Counted from the first letter of the stretch, positions 34,207 through 43,501 are shown. The stretch: 64,000 nucleotides of DNA from JBFJKD01 sp041600415 (GCA_041600415.1 JBFIKF010000007.1:62001-126000); one strand, 5' to 3'. The notes: generated from the sequence alone by a model not told the origin. A program made the numbers and translations.

Positions 34207-34266
34207 CATCGCAATACCATTAATTGCGAGGCGTGTTGTTTGTCAGGTTAAATCAGGAGGGGTGCC

Positions 34267-34515
34267 ATGCTGGAATTACGTCCAGGCTGTGAATGCTGTA
34301 ATAAAGATCTGCCAGCGCAGTCAACCGAGGCGCGCATCTGTTCCTTCGAATGCACGTTCTGTAGTGAGTGTGCGCACACCAAACTCCAGAACATATGCCC
34401 TAACTGCGGTGGCGAGCTGGTCAGCCGTCCCCGTCGTCCTGTTCATAAACTGGCAAAAAATCCAGCGTCTACACAACGTGTCTATCACCCGGCTGGCTGC
34501 GGAGCGACGGCGTAA
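34267..34515 (+). CDS. DUF1272 small cysteine-rich protein
   Basis: 82 residues with AGGAGG nine bases before the ATG. Two Cys clusters, CECC near the start and CSFECTFCSEC then CPNCGGEL, fit two structural zinc sites, followed by RRPVHKLAKNPAST. This matches the DUF1272 family, of unknown function, widespread in proteobacteria. Metal binding or a protein-interaction role is the usual inference. It faces the ybiT gene tail-to-tail with 14 bases between the stops. Confidence 0.88.
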   Translation: MLELRPGCECCNKDLPAQSTEARICSFECTFCSECAHTKLQNICPNCGGELVSRPRRPVHKLAKNPASTQRVYHPAGCGATA

Positions 34516-34529
34516 TATAGCCAGTCGCT

Positions 34530-36149
34530 TTAGCGTGAATTAACTACTCTGCTTGTTTCTAGCTGACTGGCCAGGTACTCGTCGTAGGTACCCTGAAAAT
34601 CGATTAGCTGCTGATCGCTGATTTCGATGATGCGGGTTGCCAGAGAAGACACGAACTCCCGATCGTGGCTGACAAAAATCAGAGTGCCCTCGTAGTGCTC
34701 CAGCGCAAGGTTCAGTGCTTCGATAGCTTCCATGTCGAGGTGGTTGGTGGGTTCATCCATGATCATGACATTGGCGTCCATCATCATTAATTTACCAAAC
34801 AGTAGCCGATTTTTTTCGCCGCCCGAACAAACCCTGACCTGCTTGAGGAAATCATCCGAGGAAAACAGCAGGCGTCCAAGGGTTGCGCGCACGATCTGAT
34901 CGCCGTGATGGGGTTTACGCCACTGGCTCATCCAGTCAAACAGATTCAAATCACAGTCAAAGTCAGCGCTACTGTCCTGCGGGCAGTAGCCGAGGGTGGC
35001 ATTTTCGGCCCATTTGATGGTGCCGCTAGTGGGCGTCAACTGGCCCATCAGGCAGCGCAAAAAGGTGGTTTTACCGACGCCATTTTCGCCGATAACCGCC
35101 AGACGGGTGCCCGCAGGCAAAATCAGACTGGCGTTTTTGAACAGGACGCCCGCGTCGAATCCGTGACCCAGTTTTTCCAGTGTCAATGCCTGGCGATGCA
35201 GTTTTTTATCCTGTGCAAAACGAATATAGGGGCTGGCGCGGCTGGATGGCTTGATATCGTCCAGTTGAATTTTTTCGATTTGTTTGGCCCGCGAGGTGGC
35301 CTGTTTGGCTTTTGATGCGTTGGCCGAAAAGCGGCTGACAAATTGCTGTAAATCGGCTATCTGTGCCTTCTTTTTGGCGTTGTCGGCGTGCAATTGTTCC
35401 CGCGCCTGAGTGGACGCGGTCATAAAATCATCGTAGGTGCCCGGGTAGACGCGCAATTCGCCGTAATCGATATCCGCCATATGGGTACACACGGCGTTGA
35501 GAAAATGCCGGTCGTGGGAGACGATCACCATGGTGCTCCGGCACTCGTTGAGTAATCCCTCCAGCCAACGGATGGTGTTGATATCCAGGTTGTTGGTGGG
35601 TTCGTCCAGAAGCAGGATATCGGGGTTTGAGAACAGCGCCTGAGCGAGTAACACCCGCAGTTTCCAACCCGGAGCAACCTCGCTCATGGGGCCGTAATGC
35701 AGCGCCTGGGCGATACCCGCCCCCAGTAAAACTTCACCGGCACGGCTCTCGGCGCTGTAGCCGTCCAGTTCGGCGAACTGAATTTCCAGTTCGGCCACCC
35801 GCATACCATCCTGTTCGCTCATGTCCGCCAACGCGTAAATACGATCCCGTTCCTGTTTAACTCCCCACAATTCTTCGTGACCCATCAGTACGGTGTCGAC
35901 CACCGAGTATTTTTCAAAGGCGAACTGATCCTGGTGGAGTTTACCGATGCGCTGATTCGGGCCGATGGATACATTCCCTGCCGAGGGCGTCAAACTGCCA
36001 TCCAGTATTTTCATGAACGTCGACTTACCACAGCCATTGGCCCCGATCAGGCCATAACGATTACCGTGACCAAATTTGACGGAAATATTTTCAAACAATG
36101 GCCTGGCGCCAAATTGCATGGTGATGTTAGCGGTGGAAATCAACGGCAT
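34530..36149 (-). CDS. ybiT: ABC-F ATPase YbiT
   Basis: 539 residues, matching the E. coli protein in length and, over long stretches, in sequence (NITMQFGARPLFENISVKFG; GHEELWGVKQERDRIYAL). Two ABC cassettes with Walker A GANGCGKST and GENGVGKTT, two LDEPTN/MDEPTN Walker B segments and a central coiled linker (FSANASKAKQATSRAKQI). ABC-F proteins bind the ribosomal E site and modulate translation in an ATP-dependent manner; they have no transmembrane domain. YbiT belongs to the paralogues not linked to antibiotic resistance. Stand-alone transcription unit. Confidence 0.93.
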   Translation of the reverse strand: MPLISTANITMQFGARPLFENISVKFGHGNRYGLIGANGCGKSTFMKILDGSLTPSAGNVSIGPNQRIGKLHQDQFAFEKYSVVDTVLMGHEELWGVKQERDRIYALADMSEQDGMRVAELEIQFAELDGYSAESRAGEVLLGAGIAQALHYGPMSEVAPGWKLRVLLAQALFSNPDILLLDEPTNNLDINTIRWLEGLLNECRSTMVIVSHDRHFLNAVCTHMADIDYGELRVYPGTYDDFMTASTQAREQLHADNAKKKAQIADLQQFVSRFSANASKAKQATSRAKQIEKIQLDDIKPSSRASPYIRFAQDKKLHRQALTLEKLGHGFDAGVLFKNASLILPAGTRLAVIGENGVGKTTFLRCLMGQLTPTSGTIKWAENATLGYCPQDSSADFDCDLNLFDWMSQWRKPHHGDQIVRATLGRLLFSSDDFLKQVRVCSGGEKNRLLFGKLMMMDANVMIMDEPTNHLDMEAIEALNLALEHYEGTLIFVSHDREFVSSLATRIIEISDQQLIDFQGTYDEYLASQLETSRVVNSR

Positions 36150-36375
36150 ATCCCTGATTGAAGACGAATGATATTTTGCGGGGGCGCGTACTATAGGGAT
36201 TTACTACGCTCAGGTCGACTTAATTTGCACGATTATTGTCCAGATGTCAGTCGGGCGACGCCCAGGAATTGCCTGCTGCGCAGATCTCTGGATTGGCGCG
36301 ATGGGATTTTCAGGTTGCTATGGGTGGTGTCTAAAGGGCGGTTAGAAGAGGACAGCAATCTGAGAGAGATGCTAG

Positions 36376-37233
36376 TTAGTCCAGCGCGGCAGCTTCGCGC
36401 AGGCGTTGCTGTCGGATCTGTTCTTCGGCGAGGACGGCCTTTATTTCTTCCAGCACCGCATCCACATCGGGCGCCGCGCCGTTGTCTTCGAACAAACCGG
36501 TTAATCCGGTGTCGGGGTGCAATTCGCCTTCTTCGTACAGGGCCCACATTTCCTCAGCGTAGCGACTGTTGAGCAGTTGCGGTGCGTACTGACCGTAGTA
36601 GTCGGTCATATTGCTAATATCCCGGGTTAACATGGCCCGGGCGTTGTTGTTGGCGGCGGCATCTACGGCCTGAGGTAGATCAATAATGACCGGCCCGCGT
36701 TCGTCTACCAGTACGTTGAATTCGGAGAGGTCGCCGTGTACCAGGCCAGCGCACAGCATCAGTTGCACGTAGTGCATCACCAGGGCGTGATCTTCCACTG
36801 CCTGTTCAGCGGACAGGCAAACGTCGTTCAGGCGCGGCGCCACCTCGCCTTCGTCGTCCGTGATCAATTCCATCAGCAATACGCCTTCAAAACAGCCATA
36901 GGGTTGCGGAACCCGCACACCGGCGGTCGCCAGGCGATAGAGTGCTTCCACTTCGGCGTTCTGCCACACTTCTTCCTGTTGCTTGCGGCCGAACTTTGAA
37001 CTTTTTTCCATGGCGCGGGCGCGACGGCTATTGCGCACCTTGCGGCCTTCCCGGTATTGCACGGCCTGTTTGAAACTGCGTTTGGCCGCCTCTTTATACA
37101 CCTTCGCGCAGCGTATCTGTGTGCCACAGCGGACGATATAGACCGTGGCTTCCTTGCCGCTCATCAACGGACGAATCACTTCATCAACAATACCGTCGTC
37201 GACCAGAGGCTGAATCTGTTTGGGTGTTTTCAT
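36376..37233 (-). CDS. RIO-type serine protein kinase (PA4780-like)
   Basis: 285 residues from the ATG at 37233; an open frame to 37407 adds a tail of no kinase character. P-loop-like GKEATVYIV with the ATP lysine in IRCAKVYKE, the catalytic LVHGDLSEFNVLV and the metal-binding IIDLPQAVD are the canonical RIO1 signatures. The insert RRARAMEKSSKFGRK is typical of bacterial members. Bacterial RIO kinases are poorly understood; ribosome-related or stress roles are inferred from archaeal and eukaryotic relatives. Divergent from the small membrane protein at 37486. Confidence 0.9.
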   Translation of the reverse strand: MKTPKQIQPLVDDGIVDEVIRPLMSGKEATVYIVRCGTQIRCAKVYKEAAKRSFKQAVQYREGRKVRNSRRARAMEKSSKFGRKQQEEVWQNAEVEALYRLATAGVRVPQPYGCFEGVLLMELITDDEGEVAPRLNDVCLSAEQAVEDHALVMHYVQLMLCAGLVHGDLSEFNVLVDERGPVIIDLPQAVDAAANNNARAMLTRDISNMTDYYGQYAPQLLNSRYAEEMWALYEEGELHPDTGLTGLFEDNGAAPDVDAVLEEIKAVLAEEQIRQQRLREAAALD

Positions 37234-37485
37234 GGTGTTCTTATACCCTAGTTGAGGGGCGGATGGAAAGCGCAGTGGCCAGCCGTGTGGAATATGGCGG
37301 TAGATTGCGCCTGTATTCACTGGAAAGTTGCAGCAGTGGGCGCCGTGGCCGCTGCGGGAGAGGGTAAACATGGGCACACAGGGCTGCGCGGAAATCAAAG
37401 CGTGCACAATTGTCAGGCGCGCTGCAAATCCTGTACTGTGACAGCAGTAGGGTGTTCGCTACGACTGGCTTTGGGAGTAGGATCT

Positions 37486-37659
37486 ATGCACAAAAATTAC
37501 GGGTTTATTGCGTTAGCTATAGCGCTGTTTGCGTTTGTGCTTTCTATTCATTTTTTGAGTGATTTCGGATATCGCTGGATCGCCACGGGTATCGGTGCAC
37601 TGTTTAGCGGCATCGCCGGATTTGAATACCATCGGCATTGGCGAAAAGTCAGCAAGTGA
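37486..37659 (+). CDS. Small two-helix membrane protein, unknown
   Basis: 57 residues from the ATG at 37486, preceded by GGGAGTAGGATCT. Two hydrophobic segments (about 6-22 and 32-48) with a short charged C terminus (HRHWRKVSK). The frame is open to 37252 upstream, but that part has no coding character. No family recognised. It ends 90 bases before the ferredoxin gene on the opposite strand. Real-gene status is moderately supported by the ribosome-binding site and the clear membrane pattern. Confidence 0.55.
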   Translation: MHKNYGFIALAIALFAFVLSIHFLSDFGYRWIATGIGALFSGIAGFEYHRHWRKVSK

Positions 37660-37749
37660 TAAAAAAATGGACGAGCGTCGATCCGCGTCGGCACGGGCCG
37701 TGGAAGATCGAAGCGCGCCTCCATTCTTTCGTTTTAAAAAGCTCAAATA

Positions 37750-38070
37750 TCAGTGCTGGCCCTGCGGTGTATTTAAAATCAAACCGTCGAGTTCCGGAGC
37801 GGCTTTTAACTGGCAGCTCAGGCGGGAGTTTGCATCCCGGCTGTCCACCAGGCCCAGCATCATGTCCTCCAGATCTTCCATGGGCGGCAATTTGCTCAGC
37901 CAGGCGGGGTCGACATGCACATGGCAGGTAGCACAGGCGCAAGCACCGCCGCAGTCGCCGTCAATGCCGGGCACCATATTGGTCACCGCACCCTCCATCA
38001 GGTTCATTCCATTTTCCACAGTGACTTCCCGTTTGGTACCGTTAAAGTCAACGTATGTAATCTTCGCCAT
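37750..38070 (-). CDS. [2Fe-2S] ferredoxin for the CYP153 system
   Basis: 106 residues, adrenodoxin/putidaredoxin type. Cluster ligands are in CGGACACATC and, further on, the late cysteine in RLSCQL. It should carry electrons from the reductase encoded next to it to the P450. Third gene of the minus-strand CYP153 - reductase - ferredoxin operon; 69 bases separate it from the reductase stop. The C terminus GLILNTPQGQH is typical of this ferredoxin class. Confidence 0.93.
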   Translation of the reverse strand: MAKITYVDFNGTKREVTVENGMNLMEGAVTNMVPGIDGDCGGACACATCHVHVDPAWLSKLPPMEDLEDMMLGLVDSRDANSRLSCQLKAAPELDGLILNTPQGQH

Positions 38071-38139
38071 GTGTGTCTGCCCTGTTTAGTCGTGGTCGGT
38101 GGTGGTTGATAAATCCGTGTGCAGCTCAGTGGTACGTCT

Positions 38140-39357
38140 TCAGGCCGCGAGGTCTTTGACCGGTATACTCTCATCACTCAGGCGCCCGGGACAAATTTTC
38201 GGCTGCAGCGGAATAAGTTGCCGCGCGCTTATAAATTCTGCCGGCCGGTTGATGGCGTCCACTGCAATCAGACAATTATCGCGCAGATAAAACACTGCAA
38301 ACGAGCGCGTTGCCGGGTCGCCGCGCACGGCAATCTGGTCGTAATCACGGCAAATGCCCGCGGTCTGTAATTTGATGTCGTACTGGTCCGACCAGAACCA
38401 CGGCACCTGGTTGTAGGGCTGGTCTTTACCGCAGATAGTAGCGGCAACTGTCTTACCCTGTTCGATAGCATTATGCACGGATTCCAGACGCAGGCGCGTG
38501 CCATATAAAGCACTGGGATGGTTGGCGCAGTCGCCTGCGGCATAAATGCCGGGAGTTGACGAGCGGCACAGGGCATCAACGACAATGCCGTTGTTGCAAT
38601 CAACACCAGCGGCTTCGGCCAGCTCCACATTAGGCAACAGACCGATGCCGGCAATGATCAGATCGGCTGCGAGGCGTTCGCCGGAGCTGGTTACCACGAT
38701 GGCAGTGCCGTTATCGTCCTCAATGCGCTCCACGCCGGTATTGCACTGAATATTCACCCCGGCCTGGCGATGGACGTCGGTATAAAAATTCGCCACTTCT
38801 GGACAGGTGACACGGCCCAGCACAATGGGCGCGAATTCGAGAACGGTTACCTGTAATCCGTGTTTTCGGGCGATGGCTGTTACTTCAAGACCGATATACC
38901 CGCCGCCAATGACTACCAGCCGCGCCCCCGTATGGAAGCGTTTGCGAATACCATCTACGTCACTGAGGGTACGCAGGTAATGTAGCGCGGGATGATCGGC
39001 GCCGGGGCAGGTTAACGGGCGCGGTCGCCCGCCCGTGGCAAATACCAGGTGGTTGTAAGCCACGGACTGACCGCTATGAAGGGTAACTAACTGCTGCGCG
39101 CGGTCAATACCGGTGACGGCGGTATTTAGCCGGATATCCACCCGGGATTGCTGATAGAACGCTGCGGGTTTCAACAGCAGACGATCCCGGGCCAGCTCTC
39201 CAGCAAGAAAGGCTTTGGACAGGGGCGGACGTTGATAGGGCAGAGTGGGTTCATTGCCCAGTAGCACAATGTCCCCCGTAAAACCGCCCGCACGCAGACT
39301 GGCGATGGCCTGGGCTCCCGCCTGACCGCCGCCGATGATGGCGACTGTTTCACTCAT
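38140..39357 (-). CDS. NAD(P)H-ferredoxin reductase for the CYP153 system
   Basis: 405 residues, putidaredoxin-reductase type. FAD-binding GGGQAGAQA at the N terminus, NAD-binding VVIGGGYIGLEV in the middle, and YAAGDCANHPSAL in the third conserved FAD segment. It transfers hydride electrons to the [2Fe-2S] ferredoxin. Its ATG is 30 bases after the CYP153 stop, and all three genes run in the same direction, so this is a complete class I P450 redox chain encoded as one unit. Confidence 0.93.
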   Translation of the reverse strand: MSETVAIIGGGQAGAQAIASLRAGGFTGDIVLLGNEPTLPYQRPPLSKAFLAGELARDRLLLKPAAFYQQSRVDIRLNTAVTGIDRAQQLVTLHSGQSVAYNHLVFATGGRPRPLTCPGADHPALHYLRTLSDVDGIRKRFHTGARLVVIGGGYIGLEVTAIARKHGLQVTVLEFAPIVLGRVTCPEVANFYTDVHRQAGVNIQCNTGVERIEDDNGTAIVVTSSGERLAADLIIAGIGLLPNVELAEAAGVDCNNGIVVDALCRSSTPGIYAAGDCANHPSALYGTRLRLESVHNAIEQGKTVAATICGKDQPYNQVPWFWSDQYDIKLQTAGICRDYDQIAVRGDPATRSFAVFYLRDNCLIAVDAINRPAEFISARQLIPLQPKICPGRLSDESIPVKDLAA

Positions 39358-39387
39358 AACGTCTGCTTCTGATAAAGACCGCTCAAC

Positions 39388-40662
39388 CTAGGCGTTGATG
39401 CGCACAGGCATGGATGTGTAGGTGCGTAGTACGCAGGAATAGCTGCGTGTCGGTTCGCCCATTACTTCGATAGACGGCCGCGGCCAGCGGTTGAGTATTT
39501 CTTCCCACAGGATTCTTAATTGCAATTCTGCGACACGATTGCCGACACAGCGATGAATGCCGAAACCGAAGGATAGATGCTGGCGGGGTCTGGCGCGGTC
39601 GATAATAAACGCCTCGGGGTTTTCTATCGCCTCCGGGTCGCGGTTGCCGGACACGTACCACATAACGACCTTGTCGCCTTTCCTGATCTTTTTGCCGCCA
39701 AGCTCCGCGTCCGCTACGGCTGTGCGTCGCATGGAAGCAAGGGGTGTTTGCCAGCGAATCACTTCGGGAATCATGGAGTCCACCAGCGCCGGGTTGTCGC
39801 ACAATTTACGGTATTGATCCGGATTTTGATTCAGTGCCAGGACGCTACCGGTCATAGAATTACGGGTGGTGTCGTTGCCGCCCACCACCAGCAATATGAG
39901 GTTGCCGAGGTATTCCTTGGGGGTGATGTCGCGCATGGCTTCGGAGTGCGCCATCATCGAAATCAGATCCGGTTTGGGAGGCAGTTGCGCACGTTCGTTC
40001 CACAGGCGGGTAAAATACGCCAGCATGTCCCCCAGCTCGCGGTGACGGGTTTCCTCGTCCACCAGACCAGAGCCCGGTTGAGCCGAGGCTACGTCGGACC
40101 AACGGGTGAGTTTGTGGCGATCTTCAAATGGAAAATCAAACAGGGTGGTTAACATTTGTGTGGTGAGATTGATCGAGACCTTCTCGACCCAATCGAAGGT
40201 TTCATTTACCGGCAGATCTGCAAGTACCTTACGGGTGCGGCTGCGAATGGTCTCCTCCATTCTCGCGAGGTTTTCCGGGGAAACCATCGGGCTGACCACC
40301 TTGCGCTGCGCGGTGTGTTTGGGCGGGTCGAGGGCAATAAACATTTCCACGCCTAACCCCAGATTATCGTCTTCAATCGTAATGCCGCCGTTCGCCGTAT
40401 CGGAGGAGTAGGTTTTGTGATCCATCTCGACCGTCATAATGTCCTTGTATTTGGTCACCGACCAATAGGGACCAAACAGGCTGGCCTTGCAGTAATGCAC
40501 CGGATCTTCGTTGCGCAGTCGCTCGAAATATGGCCACATGATGTTGTCGCGAAACAGTTCCGGTTGCGCCACGTTAATGTCTTCCAGGGGTATTGCGTTG
40601 ACCCGCGCCTGGACGGCTTCGCTCACGGCTGAATCGATAATGTTAGATCTTGATTCGTTCAT
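39388..40662 (-). CDS. cyp153: CYP153-family cytochrome P450, alkane terminal hydroxylase
   Basis: 424 residues. The long N-terminal region (DINVAQPELFRDNIMWPYFE, then VHYCKASLFGPYWSVTKYKDI) is strikingly like characterised CYP153A enzymes. The I-helix has GGNDTTRN, ExxR is EVIRW, and the haem loop is FGFGIHRCVGNRVAE with the axial cysteine. CYP153 proteins oxidise the terminal methyl of medium-chain n-alkanes, cycloalkanes, terpene side chains and fatty acids. In this window it could also perform omega-hydroxylation of branched chains. First gene of its operon; its promoter lies in the 376-base divergent gap. Confidence 0.93.
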   Translation of the reverse strand: MNESRSNIIDSAVSEAVQARVNAIPLEDINVAQPELFRDNIMWPYFERLRNEDPVHYCKASLFGPYWSVTKYKDIMTVEMDHKTYSSDTANGGITIEDDNLGLGVEMFIALDPPKHTAQRKVVSPMVSPENLARMEETIRSRTRKVLADLPVNETFDWVEKVSINLTTQMLTTLFDFPFEDRHKLTRWSDVASAQPGSGLVDEETRHRELGDMLAYFTRLWNERAQLPPKPDLISMMAHSEAMRDITPKEYLGNLILLVVGGNDTTRNSMTGSVLALNQNPDQYRKLCDNPALVDSMIPEVIRWQTPLASMRRTAVADAELGGKKIRKGDKVVMWYVSGNRDPEAIENPEAFIIDRARPRQHLSFGFGIHRCVGNRVAELQLRILWEEILNRWPRPSIEVMGEPTRSYSCVLRTYTSMPVRINA

Positions 40663-41038
40663 TTACACAAGCCCCTGTAAGGTGTATCTATTGTTTTGTG
40701 GGTGTACAAAGTATGTTTTAGGAGAGCGCGAAATACCCTTCGGTCACCACGTTTACTAACGGTTCACTGTAGGTTTGCTGGTTGCTCTATTGATAGGGCC
40801 AAAAATGACAAGGCTATAGCACAAACTGACAGTATGCGAGGTCAGGTTATGAGTGCGTAATGCTATATTGAGGGGCGATGGAGGCGGTGGCGATAAAAGC
40901 CCGAGTTTTTATAGCGATTGCGTTGGACGTAGAAGTTCTCATTCACACGAGTGATTAAACTAATCGGCGGTTGCGGCAATTACTGGGTGTCTGTTAGGTT
41001 GGGTTCACAAACGTTTAACCAGGCAGGAGGAGGTAGCC
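40663..41038. promoter_or_regulatory. Divergent intergenic region, CYP153 operon versus the 41039 gene
   Basis: 376 bases with no supported gene. It must contain the promoters of both the CYP153 operon (minus strand) and the deazaflavin-type reductase gene (plus strand, whose GGAGGAGG lies at the right end). The centre is AT-rich relative to the coding regions. No clear inverted repeat or consensus hexamer pair could be fixed by eye. Confidence 0.5.
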
Positions 41039-41500
41039 ATGAGTGATAAGGCTGTAGAAGCCAGTGAGCGGGGCTGGATTGCAGACCACCGCCGTCGTTA
41101 TCTCGAAAGTAATGGGGCGGATGGCCATCTCTGGGATTCCACGCCGGTGGGCGGTCCGGGGTTGATACCAGCCCTGCTGTTAACTACCGTGGGACGCAAA
41201 TCCGGAGAACCCAGAATTATGCCCCTGATCTACGGGGAAACGGAGGGGGGGTATGTGGTGATTGCCTCCCGCGGTGGGTATCCCACCCATCCGGCCTGGT
41301 ACCTCAACTTGCTGGCCAATCCGGAAGTGGACGTACAGGTGGGCGCGGAGTGCTTTCGCGCACGGGCGCGTACTGCGGAGGGTGAGGAGCGCACACGATT
41401 ATGGGCGCAGCAACGGGCGTTGTTTCCACCTTATGACGAATATCAGGCAAAAACGCAACGTCAGATCCCGGTGGTGGTGCTGGAGCGGATCGCAAGCTAA
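41039..41500 (+). CDS. Deazaflavin (F420)-dependent nitroreductase-like protein
   Basis: 153 residues with an excellent GGAGGAGG site. The body PALLLTTVGRKSGEPRIMPL and VIASRGGYPTHPAWYLNLLANPEV are the signature of the Ddn/PF04075 split-barrel family. In actinobacteria, members reduce nitroimidazoles or quinones using F420H2; proteobacterial members are common but their cofactor is usually unproven. Whether this organism makes F420 cannot be decided from the window. It stands upstream of a hydrolase gene (81 bases on) in the same orientation. Confidence 0.85.
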   Translation: MSDKAVEASERGWIADHRRRYLESNGADGHLWDSTPVGGPGLIPALLLTTVGRKSGEPRIMPLIYGETEGGYVVIASRGGYPTHPAWYLNLLANPEVDVQVGAECFRARARTAEGEERTRLWAQQRALFPPYDEYQAKTQRQIPVVVLERIAS

Positions 41501-41580
41501 CTGATAACGGCAGGTGCTCCCACAACCCCTGTGCCGGTGTTCCCGGCGCTTTTGATATCAACGTACAGCAGAGGTCACAA

Positions 41581-42306
41581 ATGAGTACATTTGTTCTGGT
41601 ACACGGTGCCTGGCACGGTGGTTGGTGTTGGCACAAGATCGTCCCTTTACTGGAAGGTGCTGGACACCGCGTGCTGGCTCCCGATCTGGCAGGTCTCGGC
41701 GTGGACAGAACCCCGGTGCAGGGCATCGTCCTTGAGCAATGGGTGGAGGACATCGGAGTTTTACTGGCCCAACAAAATGAGCCGGTGGTTCTGCTGGGCC
41801 ACAGTCGTGGCGGCATTGTCATCAGTCAGGTGGCCGAGCGCTGGCCGGAGCGGATTCAGAAACTGGTATTCCTGTGTGCGTTTTTACCGCGTAATGGAGA
41901 ATCATTGCTGCAACTGCTGACGGAGGATGGCACCTCCGGCACCCTGGCTACTCGCGTGCCGTCCGCGGATGGCAGTTACCTGACCATCAAACCGGACGCC
42001 ATAGCCAATCTGTTTTACAACTGCTGCTCAGCTCAAGACGTGGCCCTGGCGCACGCACTGCTGGTGGCAGAGCCCAGCGCTCCCCTGGGAACGCCGGTGG
42101 TATTGAGTGACAGTTGCTACGGACAGGTTCCCAGGGTGTATATCGAGTGCTTGCAGGACCATGCTCTGCCGATTGCATTTCAGCGCAAGATGCAAGCCGC
42201 GTCGCCCTGTCAGGCGGTGTGGACGCTGAATACGGACCACTCGCCATTTTTATCACAGCCCCAGGAGCTGACGGCGCTGCTGCTGAATATTGCTGGATCC
42301 ACTTGA
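41581..42306 (+). CDS. Alpha/beta hydrolase, hydroxynitrile lyase/esterase-like
   Basis: 241 residues. The start FVLVHGAWHGGWCWHKIVPLL is characteristic of the plant methylesterase/hydroxynitrile-lyase-like branch. The nucleophile elbow is LLGHSRGG, the late histidine lies in NTDHSPFLSQP, and the acid in between. These enzymes hydrolyse esters or C-C adducts of small molecules. Cytoplasmic, no signal. Its neighbours (F420-type reductase, GlcG-like protein and AhpD-like protein) suggest a small-molecule detoxification or degradation set rather than central metabolism. Confidence 0.86.
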   Translation: MSTFVLVHGAWHGGWCWHKIVPLLEGAGHRVLAPDLAGLGVDRTPVQGIVLEQWVEDIGVLLAQQNEPVVLLGHSRGGIVISQVAERWPERIQKLVFLCAFLPRNGESLLQLLTEDGTSGTLATRVPSADGSYLTIKPDAIANLFYNCCSAQDVALAHALLVAEPSAPLGTPVVLSDSCYGQVPRVYIECLQDHALPIAFQRKMQAASPCQAVWTLNTDHSPFLSQPQELTALLLNIAGST

Positions 42307-42357
42307 TCGCAACGGGTCCCGCTTCCCATTGGGCTGGGGGAAAATCAGGAGACACCT

Positions 42358-42864
42358 ATGGCCAGTAAATCTTTATCGATGCTACTGATGATGTTATGCA
42401 CCTTAATCGTACTCCCGGCCCGGGCCGAAACGGAGTTGCCTGCGATAGTCGACATCAAACGCATGTCCATGGATACGGCGCTACGCATGGCCAGCGCCGC
42501 AGTGGCACGCTGTCGCACCGAAGGGGTGCAGGCAGGAGTGACCGTGGTAGATCGGGGCGGTCATCCACAGGTGGTGTTGCGCGACGTGCTGGCGATGGAT
42601 TTGACCCTGGAGATGAGTCGCAAAAAGGCGTACACCGCGATGTCGTTTAATACGCCGACGTCTCGCCTGGGCGCGCGCGCCGAGTCGCCCCTCGCCAACC
42701 ACCATACGCTGATGTTTTCCGGGGGCGGGGTGCCGGTAACTGCTGCCGGTTCCATTCTCGGCGGGATCGGTGTCAGCGGCGCCCCTTCGGGCGAAGTGGA
42801 TGAAATCTGTGCCCAGGCGGGCATTGATGCTGTCGCCGAGGAACTGGAATGGGGCGTCATGTGA
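42358..42864 (+). CDS. GlcG/HbpS (DUF336) family protein with signal peptide
   Basis: 168 residues. An N-terminal signal peptide (about 1-23, ending LPARAET) sends it to the periplasm. The domain AVARCRTEGVQAGVTVVDRG and the late GSILGGIGVSGAPSGEVDE are the hallmark of the GlcG/HbpS family, some members of which bind haem or oligomerise as octamers. In the window it could store or sense haem near the P450 system. AGGAG precedes the ATG. Functional claim is inference; family assignment is firm. Confidence 0.88.
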   Translation: MASKSLSMLLMMLCTLIVLPARAETELPAIVDIKRMSMDTALRMASAAVARCRTEGVQAGVTVVDRGGHPQVVLRDVLAMDLTLEMSRKKAYTAMSFNTPTSRLGARAESPLANHHTLMFSGGGVPVTAAGSILGGIGVSGAPSGEVDEICAQAGIDAVAEELEWGVM

Positions 42865-42928
42865 GCGGCGGTTGCCATGGCTACACTGGTTACAATCAAA
42901 AAGTTTGCGAAAAAACCAGGAAAAAACT

Positions 42929-43480
42929 ATGAAATTAGCATCGCCAAGAATCGAACCGTTGCGGGAATCCGAGTGGAGTGACGCCCAGCGCAGGCTGCTG
43001 GCACCGGTGAAGAAAGAGGGGCAATTTTACAACGTGCTCGGTACCCTCGGTCGGCATATCGATGCGGCAGAAAAATTCTGGGTGTGGGCTAATCACGTGA
43101 TGGGCAAGACTTCCACTATCGGGCCGCGGGAACGGGAGTTACTGATTTTGCGGGTCGGGTGGCTATGTAACGCCGAATACGAATGGGGTCAGCACGTCAT
43201 TTTTGGACGCAAGGAAGGCTTAAGCGAGGCTGAGATCGCGCGTATCAAGCTGGGGCCGGATGCTCCGGGCTGGGATGCTTTCGATGCTGCGCTATTGCGC
43301 GCCGCGGACGAGCTGCACAACGATGCGTTTATCGGCGATGCCACCTGGACGGCCCTGCGCACCCGCTACAGCGACGTGCAGATGATGGATGTAGTGTTTG
43401 CGGTTGGTCAGTACCACCTGGTGTCGATGGCATTGAATAGTTTTGGTGTGCAGCTTGACACAGGCGTTACCGGGTTCTGA
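42929..43480 (+). CDS. Carboxymuconolactone decarboxylase-like (AhpD fold) protein
   Basis: 183 residues from the ATG at 42929; an open frame upstream overlaps the GlcG-like gene and is discarded. All-helical AhpD-like fold with RERELLILRVGWLCNAEYEWGQH; relatives carry a Cys-x-x-Cys or Cys-x-x-x-His pair at this site, and here it is CNAEYEWGQH (one Cys, later His). The family includes 4-carboxymuconolactone decarboxylase and alkyl-hydroperoxide reductase partners. Lacking the second Cys, it is not a classical AhpD. The exact role is unknown. Confidence 0.85.
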   Translation: MKLASPRIEPLRESEWSDAQRRLLAPVKKEGQFYNVLGTLGRHIDAAEKFWVWANHVMGKTSTIGPRERELLILRVGWLCNAEYEWGQHVIFGRKEGLSEAEIARIKLGPDAPGWDAFDAALLRAADELHNDAFIGDATWTALRTRYSDVQMMDVVFAVGQYHLVSMALNSFGVQLDTGVTGF

Positions 43481-43501
43481 CCAATCGCTACAGTATGCCG
43501 C

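Noticed and set aside
39388..40662. CYP125/CYP142-type steroid or CYP124-type branched-lipid P450
   Set aside because: The N-terminal region and the I-helix to haem-loop sequence match CYP153 proteins much better.
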